Shown here: positions 35,859 to 46,824 of the stretch, piece after piece
How positions within the stretch are numbered: the stretch's first letter is position 1
How the letters are laid out: each line of letters opens with the position of its first letter
Origin: Tragulus kanchil
Taxonomy: Eukaryota; Chordata; Mammalia; Artiodactyla; Tragulidae
Length of the DNA stretch: 64,000 bases
Reading direction: 5' to 3'
Assembly: GCA_022376925.1 (NCBI GenBank)
Contig: JAIOJX010000006.1
Span: forward strand, 60,473,394-60,537,393
Program-made: the position numbers and the translations under genes
The notes under the pieces: model-generated
Database searches by the model: none
The model's input: only the letters and a program-made list of their open reading frames with translations
Told to the model about the DNA's origin: nothing

Positions 35859-36879
35859 ACTCCTTATGAAATAAACATAAACTTTTCAATCTGAAAGCAG
35901 GTGACTCAGAAATTAACTTGAATCTGCATGAAAGAAAAAGAAAGAAGATTTAGAAAAGCAAATATGTCATTATAAAATATACTTTTAATGAGTATATTTT
36001 ATTTCCTTCACTAATTAATACAGTAATAGCATATCACAATATGTATATATGTACATATATTATTGGAAATATATATAAATATAAATTTAGAACAGAAAGG
36101 AAGAAGTAGGAATAGAGCTCTATGAAGTTTAAAGTTTTTATATTTCACTAGAATTGATTGCAAATCTGAAGGAAATTCTGATAGTTGAGATGTATTGGTG
36201 AGATCTATAGTAACCACTAAGAACACAATCAAAAGAGTGAAAAGTTATTAAAGGTATTAAAAGGTTACACTAGTAAGTACTTATTTGAAAGTAAGTGAAA
36301 ACATATAGAAAAAAGGTAAAATGTCACATACAAAATGCACATATCAATAACAATATAAAACATGAAGATATATCACACAAACAGCAAGAATAAGACAGAA
36401 GAAATTTCTGTACTTATGTTATAAAAATCTATTTTCACCAAAAAAAAATATATGAGATATGACGGATGTTATATAATAGTAAAATGCCCAATTTATCCTA
36501 AAGATACATCTATTATAAACATGAATGGATTTAAAAACAGACATAGAAATACATGAAAGAAAGAAAAAAATATTGAGGAAGACATGCAGTTCAACAATGA
36601 TAGTCAAAGACTTCAGTATTCATATTCAGTAATGGATAGAGAAAATGAAAAGCATGATCAAAAGGAAATGGTAGCCTTGAACACTATTAATCAACTAAAC
36701 CTAATTGACATTTGTAAAACCCTCCACTCACCAATAGCAGAATATATGTTTTTCTGAACCGCACATGAAACACATAGATCACTGTCAGATCACAAAATAA
36801 ATGTCAACAATTTAGAGTTGGCACTGATACCTTACAGTGAACAGTGAGAGATTCATTACCTACAAAGCATAAAATTTTG

Positions 36880-37735
36880 CGTCAGGACCAAAGATGTGGC
36901 TTCAGTGACTCGGAGCCTGGTGCTGCAAAAGTGAAAGTAAAAAGAGGCAGAGAAAGCTTCTGACATAGACATCAAGAGGGGGCAGAAAGAGTATCCACCT
37001 CGCTAGTTTAGGCAGGGTGCTATGTATTTTTTAATTGGTTACTAATAATAGATCAAAAGACTATCTCAAAGTTGTAAAGGTCTTGGCAGACTCAATCCTA
37101 CAACATACATCCTGAGATAACATTGGTACAAGATTAGCCTATAAAGGAATAAATTTATGTTAAGAAGGAGAAACATACTTGAGTAAGATACATTGTTGTT
37201 ATATCATTAACACAAAGCCTAAAGAGAAACATATCCGGGGCAGGGTGTCTTGTTTTGTTGTACAATCATTAGCTCTGGGTTTAAAGAAAGTGTTAGATGA
37301 AATAGATTGTTGCCATGGCAACCAAGGTGAAGACACTGTAGGTTAAAAGTCTATGTTCTGGGATTCCCTGATGGTCCAGTGGGTAAGGACACCACCTTGC
37401 AGTGCAAGGGGCGCCGGTTCGATCTCTGGCCTGGGAAGATCCCACGTGCCACAGAGCGGCTGGACCAATGTGTCCAATTACCAAGCTGGAGCTCTGGAAC
37501 GCATGCACTCAGAGCCAGTGCTCTGCAACAAGAGGCCACTGCTATGGGAGGCCCACGAGGGACAAAGAACAAAGATGGATGAAAACAGATAAATGAAAGA
37601 CCAATAGAAGCCTGCCCAACCCCCTCCCTCCCCAACCCGCACCCCCTCCAAAAACAGTCTATGTTCCCCTTCCTTCTTCTTAGGGGTCCCTGTTCTCCCT
37701 ATCAACAGGTCTATAGAGTTAGGTCTCTCAGTACC
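36880..37735 (+). mobile_element. Possible ERV LTR inserted in L1, itself carrying a SINE
   Basis: Foreign block splitting the L1 endonuclease region. It resembles ruminant endogenous retrovirus LTR sequence (GGTCTTGGCAGACTCAATCC, TATATCATTAACACAAAGCC, a TTGTTTTGTTGTACAAT stretch), but I see no clear TG...CA ends or flanking duplication. The CpG-rich SINE at 37359 sits inside it. No open viral gene is present. Confidence 0.4.
37359..37655 (+). mobile_element. CpG-rich tRNA-Glu-derived SINE, copy 3
   Basis: Third independent member of the family at 6836 and 7780: A-box-like TGGTCCAGTGGG, B-box GGTTCGATCTC, the same body (GGCTGGACCAATGTGTCC, AACAAAGATGGATGAAAACA) and the C-rich end (CCCCCTCCCTCCCCAACCCG). 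An 11-bp target duplication, AGTCTATGTTC, lies at 37348-37358 and 37656-37666. More CpG decay than copy 2. Confidence 0.82.
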
Positions 37736-39645
37736 ATACAAAATATTTTCTCTGACTACAATGGAATGAAATAAAAACTCAATAGTTGGAAGAAATCTCA
37801 TATGTGTTGAAAATTTTAAATATACTCCTAAACATTCAGTTGTTCAAAGAAGAAATCACAAAAGAACATGAAAAAGATACTTTAAGATGAATAAAAATAA
37901 AAATTACAACATATCAATACCTAAGAAGAACTAAAGCAGTGTTAGTGAAAAATTTAAAGATATAAATACCTAGGAAATATAAATATAAAATATACGTCTA
38001 CCTTAAAACACCATGAAAAAGAACAAGCAGAATAGAATATGATTGGAAGAAAGGAAATAATAAATATTAGAGTTGAAAGGACTGAAACAGATGATATGAA
38101 AGCAATGAAGAAAAACAATGGAACAAAAATTTCTCTCTTCCAAAAAACAACAAAATTGATGATTATTCAGCTAGATAACAAGAAAGAGAGAAAGGAAGAA
38201 CTAGAAGTTACAAATTACTAACATTGGGACTGAATGAAAGAATATCACAGGCCTTAACAGATATTATTCACACTATTCAGGGATATTATGAACAATTGTT
38301 TCCTTTACCATCTGAGTTACTAGGGAAGCTCAGGAATTTTGCATTGATTTAATATAAAACCAACTCATGTAATCCACTGCATCCATAGAAAAAGGACAAA
38401 ATTTCATGATCCTTTCAATAGACACACACAAAAGTCTTTGACTGTATCTAATGTACTTTAATGGTAAAGGCATTTTAAAAATTAGAAATGAAGTCTATTT
38501 CGAGAACTTGACAAAATATATTAAAAAGTAAGTCATGCTATCTAATGTACTTTAATGGTAAAGGCTGGACCAATGTGTCCAATTACCAAGCTGGAGCTCT
38601 GGAACGCATGCACTCAGAGCCAGTGCTCTGCAACAAGAGGCCACTGCTATGGGAGGCCCACGAGGGACAAAGAACAAAGATGGATGAAAACAGATAAATG
38701 AAAGACCAATAGAAGCCTGCCCAACCCCCTCCCTCCCCAACCCGCACCCCCTCCAAAAACAGTCTATGTTCCCCTTCCTTCTTCTTAGGGGTCCCTGTTC
38801 TCCCTATCAACAGGTCTATAGAGTTAGGTCTCTCAGTACCATACAAAATATTTTCTCTGACTACAATGGAATGAAATAAAAACTCAATAGTTGGAAGAAA
38901 TCTCATATGTGTTGAAAATTTTAAATATACTCCTAAACATTCAGTTGTTCAAAGAAGAAATCACAAAAGAACATGAAAAAGATACTTTAAGATGAATAAA
39001 AATAAAAATTACAACATATCAATACCTAAGAAGAACTAAAGCAGTGTTAGTGAAAAATTTAAAGATATAAATACCTAGGAAATATAAATATAAAATATAC
39101 GTCTACCTTAAAACACCATGAAAAAGAACAAGCAGAATAGAATATGATTGGAAGAAAGGAAATAATAAATATTAGAGTTGAAAGGACTGAAACAGATGAT
39201 ATGAAAGCAATGAAGAAAAACAATGGAACAAAAATTTCTCTCTTCCAAAAAACAACAAAATTGATGATTATTCAGCTAGATAACAAGAAAGAGAGAAAGG
39301 AAGAACTAGAAGTTACAAATTACTAACATTGGGACTGAATGAAAGAATATCACAGGCCTTAACAGATATTATTCACACTATTCAGGGATATTATGAACAA
39401 TTGTTTCCTTTACCATCTGAGTTACTAGGGAAGCTCAGGAATTTTGCATTGATTTAATATAAAACCAACTCATGTAATCCACTGCATCCATAGAAAAAGG
39501 ACAAAATTTCATGATCCTTTCAATAGACACACACAAAAGTCTTTGACTGTATCTAATGTACTTTAATGGTAAAGGCATTTTAAAAATTAGAAATGAAGTC
39601 TATTTCGAGAACTTGACAAAATATATTAAAAAGTAAGTCATGCTA
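37458..39645. repeat. False tandem duplication 16 (period 1105)
   Basis: 37458-38540 recurs at 38563-39645. The 22-bp filler 38541-38562 is an exact copy of 38447-38468, so the join jumps back 94 bp before moving to the second copy. Confidence 0.93.
38563..38760 (+). mobile_element. CpG-rich SINE, headless duplicate of copy 3
   Basis: Starts in mid-body at junction 16 with no tRNA head. Identical to 37458-37655. Confidence 0.85.
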
Positions 39646-41509
39646 CTATCATACTATCATGTTGAAAGACTAAATATTTAAGTATGGGAACAAGACAAAG
39701 ATGTCTATCCTCAGCTTGTCTATTTTGCTTTGTACTAGAAGTTCTATCCAGAACAATGAGGCAATAAAGAGAAATAAGCATCCAGGTTAGAAAGAGAAGT
39801 AAAGTTATGTCTATTTGCAGATGACATGATCTTGTATAGAGATAACATAAAGAATCTTCAGAAAGCCTATTAGAACTAATGGAAGACGTCTGAGAGATTG
39901 AAATGTCCAATATCAATGTTTTTTTTAAAAAAATCCATTTCTATAAACAGTCAATGAATAATGAAAAAATGCAATTAAATAAGCAATTCTATTTTCAGTA
40001 GCATAAAATCAATGCATATAACAGTTGATATAAAGCTTTTAAACTCATACACTGAAAATTTATAACACTTTTAAAAAATTACAGACGATTTTATAAATGA
40101 AAGAAAACACGTTTATGAACGAGATGATTCAATACTATTATTTCTCCAAATAAAACACACAGGTGGCCAAAAAGAAGTTGTGCAAGATCACTAAAGGTTA
40201 GAGAAATGCAAATCAAACTACTTTAAGCTATCACCTTACATTTCTCAGAGTGGCCATCATCAAAAGACCTGCAAAATAAAAGCATTAGAGAGGTGAATAA
40301 AAGGAACCCTCCTACAGTGTTGGTGGGAATGTAAACTGGTAGATTCTCTATGGGAACAGTAAAAGATTTCTCAAAAACAACAAAATTGATGATTATTCAG
40401 CTAGATAACAAGAAAGAGAGAAAGGAAGAACTAGAAGTTACAAATTACTAACATTGGGACTGAATGAAAGAATATCACAGGCCTTAACAGATATTATTCA
40501 CACTATTCAGGGATATTATGAACAATTGTTTCCTTTACCATCTGAGTTACTAGGGAAGCTCAGGAATTTTGCATTGATTTAATATAAAACCAACTCATGT
40601 AATCCACTGCATCCATAGAAAAAGGACAAAATTTCATGATCCTTTCAATAGACACACACAAAAGTCTTTGACTGTATCTAATGTACTTTAATGGTAAAGG
40701 CATTTTAAAAATTAGAAATGAAGTCTATTTCGAGAACTTGACAAAATATATTAAAAAGTAAGTCATGCTACTATCATACTATCATGTTGAAAGACTAAAT
40801 ATTTAAGTATGGGAACAAGACAAAGATGTCTATCCTCAGCTTGTCTATTTTGCTTTGTACTAGAAGTTCTATCCAGAACAATGAGGCAATAAAGAGAAAT
40901 AAGCATCCAGGTTAGAAAGAGAAGTAAAGTTATGTCTATTTGCAGATGACATGATCTTGTATAGAGATAACATAAAGAATCTTCAGAAAGCCTATTAGAA
41001 CTAATGGAAGACGTCTGAGAGATTGAAATGTCCAATATCAATGTTTTTTTTAAAAAAATCCATTTCTATAAACAGTCAATGAATAATGAAAAAATGCAAT
41101 TAAATAAGCAATTCTATTTTCAGTAGCATAAAATCAATGCATATAACAGTTGATATAAAGCTTTTAAACTCATACACTGAAAATTTATAACACTTTTAAA
41201 AAATTACAGACGATTTTATAAATGAAAGAAAACACGTTTATGAACGAGATGATTCAATACTATTATTTCTCCAAATAAAACACACAGGTGGCCAAAAAGA
41301 AGTTGTGCAAGATCACTAAAGGTTAGAGAAATGCAAATCAAACTACTTTAAGCTATCACCTTACATTTCTCAGAGTGGCCATCATCAAAAGACCTGCAAA
41401 AAAAAAAAGCATTAGAGAGAGTGTGAATAAAAGGGAACCCTCCTACAGTGTTGGTGGGAATGTAAACTGGTAGATTCTCTATGGGGAACAGTAAAAAGAT
41501 TTCTCAAAA
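39246..41509. repeat. False tandem duplication 17 (period 1125)
   Basis: 39246-40370 recurs at 40371-41509. The last 120 bases of the first copy lack many bases (A-run, GGGG and GAGAGTGTG shortened). Confidence 0.92.
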
Positions 41510-43553
41510 AATTAAAAAATAGATCAGCCATATGATTTAGGAATCCCACTCCTATGAATATATTCAGAGCAAAAGATAATTTCGAAATTTATATGTACCC
41601 CAATATTCACTGCAGCATTATTTATAATAGTCAAGACATGGAAGCATTCTAAGTGTTATCAACAGAGGAATGGATAAAGACATGATACCTATATGCAATG
41701 GATTATTACTCAACCATAAAAATAACAAAACAATGTCATTTGCAACAATATGAACGGACCTAGAGATTGTCATACTGTTTGAATAAGTCAGATACAGAAA
41801 TACAAATACCATATAAGATCACTTACACGTGGAATCTTAATAAAAAAGAAGAGGTACAAATGAACTTATTTAGAAAACAGAAGTAGAATCACAACTGTAG
41901 AAAATAAACTTATGGTCACAAGGGTATGGGATGGATAAATTGTGATTTACATATACATATTACTTTCTATATATAATAAATAACTTTATGTAAAGCACAG
42001 GGCTGTTATTGTTCAGTAGCTAAGTCATGTCTGACTCTTTGTGATCCCATGAACTATAGCATTCCAAGTTTCCCTGTCCTTCACTATTTTCCTGAGTTTA
42101 CTCAAACTCATGTCCATTGAGTCAGTGATGCCATCCAACCATCTCATCCTCTGTTGCCCCCATTCTCCTCTTGCCCTCAATCTTTCCCAGCATCAGGTTC
42201 TTTTCCAGCGAGTTATCTCTTTATATTCGGTGGCCAAAGTATTGGAGCATCAACTTCAGCATCAATTCTTCAGTGTCAATATGTTTTAGGATTGACTAAT
42301 TTGATCTTCTTATTGTCCAAAGTACTCTCAGAAGTCTCCTGAAAACACACTTTGAAAACATCAATTCTTTCACACTCTATCTGTTTTATGTTCCAACTCT
42401 CACATCTTTATGTGACTTTTGGAAAAAGCATAACTTTGACGATATAGACCTTGGTCACAGCATCTTTTTCTCAGAGTGGCCATCATCAAAAGACCTGCAA
42501 AAAAAAAGCATTAGAGAGTGTGAATAAAAGGAACCCTCCTACAGTGTTGGTGGGAATGTAAACTGGTAGATTCTCTATGGGGAACAGTAAAAAGATTTCT
42601 CAAAAAATTAAAAAATAGATCAGCCATATGATTTAGGAATCCCACTCCTATGAATATATTCAGAGCAAAAGATAATTTTGAAATTTATATGTACCCCAAT
42701 ATTCACTGCAGCATTATTTATAATAGTCAAGACATGGAAGCATTCTAAGTGTTATCAACAGAGGAATGGATAAAGACATGATACCTATATGCAATGGATT
42801 ATTACTCAACCATAAAAATAACAAAACAATGTCATTTGCAACAATATGAACGGACCTAGAGATTGTCATACTGTTTGAATAAGTCAGATACAGAAATACA
42901 AATACCATATAAGATCACTTACACGTGGAATCTTAATAAAAAAGAAGAGGTACAAATGAACTTATTTAGAAAACAGAAGTAGAATCACAACTGTAGAAAA
43001 TAAACTTATGGTCACAAGGGTATGGGATGGATAAATTGTGATTTACATATACATATTACTTTCTATATATAATAAATAACTTTATGTAAAGCACAGGGCT
43101 GTTATTGTTCAGTAGCTAAGTCATGTCTGACTCTTTGTGATCCCATGAACTATAGCATTCCAAGTTTCCCTGTCCTTCACTATTTTCCTGAGTTTACTCA
43201 AACTCATGTCCATTGAGTCAGTGATGCCATCCAACCATCTCATCCTCTGTTGCCCCCATTCTCCTCTTGCCCTCAATCTTTCCCAGCATCAGGTTCTTTT
43301 CCAGCGAGTTATCTCTTTATATTCGGTGGCCAAAGTATTGGAGCATCAACTTCAGCATCAATTCTTCAGTGTCAATATGTTTTAGGATTGACTAATTTGA
43401 TCTTCTTATTGTCCAAAGTACTCTCAGAAGTCTCCTGAAAACACACTTTGAAAACATCAATTCTTTCACACTCTATCTGTTTTATGTTCCAACTCTCACA
43501 TCTTTATGTGACTTTTGGAAAAAGCATAACTTTGACGATATAGACCTTGGTCA
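41368..43553. repeat. False tandem duplication 18 (period 1101)
   Basis: 41368-42456 recurs at 42469-43553, with a filler of about 12 bp. The first 70 bases of the second copy lack single bases, and one C/T change is seen. The unit spans the L1/BovB boundary, so that boundary appears twice (about 42004 and 43102). Confidence 0.92.
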
Positions 43554-43652
43554 GCAGAATGATGTCTCTAATCTTTAATATAATTTCTAGGTTTGCCAAA
43601 GCTTGTCTTCCAAGGAGCAGGAATCTTTTAATTTCATGGCTGTAGTCACTGT
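42005..43652 (-). mobile_element. BovB 3' end, antisense, inserted in the L1 3' UTR
   Basis: Minus-strand BovB 3' region: TCATGTCTGACTCTTTGTGA, CTCAAACTCATGTCCATTGA, GATGCCATCCAACCATCTCA, through AATTTCATGGCTGTAGTCAC. L1 3' UTR sequence stops at GTAAAGCACAGGG and resumes after about 43652, so BovB landed in an existing L1. A stretch of L1 (42468-43100) appears inside this range only because of duplication 18. Confidence 0.82.
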
Positions 43653-43799
43653 CCTACTTTAATTACTTATAAGAAAAAAAAATCTATAAAAGAGTAGATA
43701 TGTGTATATACATAACTGATTCACTCTGCTATACCTGAAACTAGCACAATAATATAAATCAATAATACTTCAATAAAAAAATTAAAAAATAAAACACCC
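43653..43799 (+). mobile_element. L1 3' UTR end and A-rich tail
   Basis: Continuation of the L1 at 36060: CATAACTGATTCACTCTGCT, CCTGAAACTAGCACAATAAT and ACTTCAATAAAAAAATTAAA, the usual artiodactyl/mammalian L1 3' end. Confidence 0.8.
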
Positions 43800-44027
43800 A
43801 AAATCTAAGAAAGATGATAATCTTCCAAAATTAACCTACAGATTTATTATAATCTCTGTTGGTTTTTCAGCTAGGATTTTTGCAGAAATTGAAAAGCTGA
43901 TCCTAATATTCACAAAAAAATATAGGGAATTCACCATAACTAAAGTCATATTGAAAAATAGCAAACTGGTTGTTTTATACTTGTTGATTTTAAAACATAT
44001 TACAAGTTGTTAGCAATAAATAAGTAT

Positions 44028-44231
44028 GTTGGAGGTTTAGCTGCTAAGACATGTCCAACTCTTGAGACTCCATGGATTGTGACCTGCCTGGAATTTCATG
44101 GAATTCTCCTGGCAAGAATACTGATTTGGAATGCCATCTCCTTCTCCAGGTGATCTTCTCAACCTAGGAATCAGATCCAGGTCTTCGACATTGCAAATTC
44201 TTTACTGACTGAGCTACAAGGGAAATCCTAG
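44028..44231 (-). mobile_element. Bov-tA SINE, antisense, in L1
   Basis: Antisense Bov-tA (CTCCTGGCAAGAATACTGAT, GAGCTACAAGGGAAATCCTA) splitting the L1. A perfect 10-bp target duplication, AAATAAGTAT, lies at 44018-44027 and 44232-44241. Confidence 0.85.
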
Positions 44232-45052
44232 AAATAAGTATAGTGCTGACAAAAAATATAACAAATAGATACACCAGATTGAATTGAGTATCAATAAATA
44301 AATCATTGTATTTATGGTTAATTGATTTTGACAAAGATTTTAAAACAATCAAATTGAGAAACAGTAACCCTTAAAACCAATGGTTTTAAGAAAACTGGTA
44401 TCCACATGCACAGAATCATCAGTCACCTGCATGCCATCCACAGACATTTACTCAAACTGTATCATAGACATAATTGGAAAAAAAAAAAAAAAACTACTAA
44501 ACTACAAACTCTTATAAGGAAATACAGGATTGAATCTTTAGGTTAGTCAAAGCTTTTTTAGATATGCTACCAACAAGCTCAAGCAACAAAAGAAAAAACA
44601 AAATACATTAATTGGATTTCATCAAGATTAAACCATTTTTCCTTCAAAAATCCAAGAATACTATTAAGAAAGGAAAAATGCAGCTCAAGAATGGAAAAAA
44701 AAATATTTGTAAATCATATATATGATAAGAAACATCATAACTGATTCACTCTGCTATACCTGAAACTAGCACAATAATATAAATCAATAATACTTCAATA
44801 AAAAAATTAAAAAATAAAACACCCAAAATCTAAGAAAGATGATAATCTTCCAAAATTAACCTACAGATTTATTATAATCTCTGTTGGTTTTTCAGCTAGG
44901 ATTTTTGCAGAAATTGAAAAGCTGATCCTAATATTCACAAAAAAATATAGGGAATTCACCATAACTAAAGTCATATTGAAAAATAGCAAACTGGTTGTTT
45001 TATACTTGTTGATTTTAAAACATATTACAAGTTGTTAGCAATAAATAAGTAT

Positions 45053-45256
45053 GTTGGAGGTTTAGCTGCTAAGACATGTCCAACTCTTGAGACTCCATGG
45101 ATTGTGACCTGCCTGGAATTTCATGGAATTCTCCTGGCAAGAATACTGATTTGGAATGCCATCTCCTTCTCCAGGTGATCTTCTCAACCTAGGAATCAGA
45201 TCCAGGTCTTCGACATTGCAAATTCTTTACTGACTGAGCTACAAGGGAAATCCTAG
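45053..45256 (-). mobile_element. Bov-tA SINE, duplicate of 44028-44231
   Basis: Same element and flanks at an offset of 1025 through duplication 19. Confidence 0.85.
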
Positions 45257-46085
45257 AAATAAGTATAGTGCTGACAAAAAATATAACAAATAGATACACC
45301 AGATTGAATTGAGTATCAATAAATAAATCATTGTATTTATGGTTAATTGATTTTGACAAAGATTTTAAAACAATCAAATTGAGAAACAGTAACCCTTAAA
45401 ACCAATGGTTTTAAGAAAACTGGTATCCACATGCACAGAATCATCAGTCACCTGCATGCCATCCACAGACATTTACTCAAACTGTATCATAGACATAATT
45501 GGAAAAAAAAAAAAAAAAACTACTAAACTACAAACTCTTATAAGGAAATACAGGATTGAATCTTTAGGTTAGTCAAAGCTTTTTTAGATATGCTACCAAC
45601 AAGCTCAAGCAACAAAAGAAAAAACAAAATACATTAATTGGATTTCATCAAGATTAAACCATTTTTCCTTCAAAAATCCAAGAATACTATTAAGAAAGGA
45701 AAAATGCAGCTCAAGAATGGAAAAAAAAATATTTGTAAATCATATATATGATAAGAAATTTTTATTTATACTATGTATAAAACTTAAACCTAATAAAAAT
45801 AAGTTTCAGAAATTAAATTAGATGTAAAAATTGAAAATGGACAAATGATCTGAACAGAAACTTTTGCAAAGAGCTTCTACAAATATTTAATAAGCACATA
45901 AAGATATTCAACATGATTAGTCATTTGGTAAATGTCAGTCAAAACCATAAGATTTCAATTCATATTCACTAGAGTGTCAATAATAAAAATAAAAGATAAC
46001 AACAGTGGCTAACAAGAAATCAGAGAGTGATGTGGAGAATTTAGAATGCTTCTACATTGTTGGTGACAATATTAAAAGTCAGCAG

Positions 46086-46690
46086 CCTATTTTATGTACA
46101 ACTTGGTCATGTACATTAACTGGTTTATGTTTTAATCTTAGGAAATATTGTCTGTAAGCAATTGTAAAGATGAAGGTGGAATGCTCAGATTTGTATCTCA
46201 TAAAATTTGTTTTGACTGAAATATTCATATTTTGCTTCACAAAATTCATTTTTTTAACTATTAGATTTCCAGGTTCCCCTAGAACTTTTCAAAAGTATAT
46301 CATCCCAACAACATTAAAATCTCCTAATCATTTTAAAACAGCTTATAAATCTTTGATAAGATAGTCTGAATTCAGGCTAAAGAGGAAGAAGGAGCCATAT
46401 CAGAGAGGAGAAAAAAAAAAGGGGGGTGTGAATCAGGGCCATCTGCACTTTCCTAAAGTAAAACATATCTTCTCCACACAGTAAGATCATTTTATTGATC
46501 ATCTATCTACTATATTCCCAATATCGTGCAAAGTGCTATAATGATGCAAAGATAAATAAAGCCCTATTCCTAAATTTAGAGAAGTTTTAGCAGAGAAAGA
46601 CTTTACTATGCTTTAGTATTAAAATTCTACCCATTTGAAAACATGTATTCTCTCAGGTCAGCAAGATGTGAATTTATTTAACACACGTTT
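46086..46690. other. Unrecognised non-coding DNA
   Basis: AT-rich, nothing recognised. A poly-A/poly-G run lies at about 46411-46427. Confidence 0.5.
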
Positions 46691-46696
46691 CTAGTT

Positions 46697-46824
46697 ATTT
46701 CCTGGAGAAGGAAATGGAAACCCACTGTAGTGTCTGCTGGGGAAATCCCATGAACAGAGGAGCCTGGATGTCTACCGTCCATAGAGTTGCAAAGAACTAC
46801 ACACGACTAGCAACTAACACACCT
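46697..46824 (+). mobile_element. Bov-tA SINE fragment, sense
   Basis: 3' two thirds of a Bov-tA: CTGGAGAAGGAAATGGAAAC, CATGAACAGAGGAGCCTGGA, GAGTTGCAAAGAACTACACA. No tRNA head. CTAGTT occurs near both ends. Confidence 0.75.

Larger units (their letters stand above)
33743..35919. repeat. False tandem duplication 15 (period 1104)
   Basis: 33743-34816 recurs at 34847-35919, with a 30-bp filler at 34817-34846 that resembles a shortened noisy reading of the true continuation near 35960. One A-run difference near 33832. Confidence 0.92.
36060..42004 (+). mobile_element. Ancient LINE-1, sense, heavily interrupted
   Basis: Diverged L1 ORF2 in sense order. Endonuclease part: about 36190-36800, with GAGATCTATAGTAACCACTA and a GAATATATGTTTTTCTGAAC block. 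After an insertion it resumes at about 37736 (CTCTGACTACAATGGAATGA). RT includes LFADDMILY at about 39812-39838 (again near 40940). The C-terminal half lies at 41440-41900 and the 3' UTR starts near 41880 (AAACTTATGGTCACAAGGGT). Interrupted by an LTR-like insert with a SINE and, at the 3' end, by an antisense BovB. Inflated by duplications 16-18. Inactive. The 5' limit is uncertain. Confidence 0.78.
43711..45757. repeat. False tandem duplication 19 (period 1025)
   Basis: 43711-44731 recurs at 44736-45757, with a 4-base filler. The only visible difference is a poly-A run 2 bases longer in the second copy (near 45504). Shortest period in the set. Confidence 0.93.
43800..46085 (+). mobile_element. 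Second ancient LINE-1 fragment, sense, 5'-truncated
   Basis: Starts in the ORF2 C-terminal half (CCAAAATTAACCTACAGATT), passes GATTTTGACAAAGATTTTAA, GCACAGAATCATCAG and AATATTTGTAAATCATATAT, and fades around 46085 (AGAGTGATGTGGAGAATTTA, TTGTTGGTGACAATATTAAA). It follows the tail of the first L1 directly, so it is a separate insertion. Inflated by duplication 19. Confidence 0.72.
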
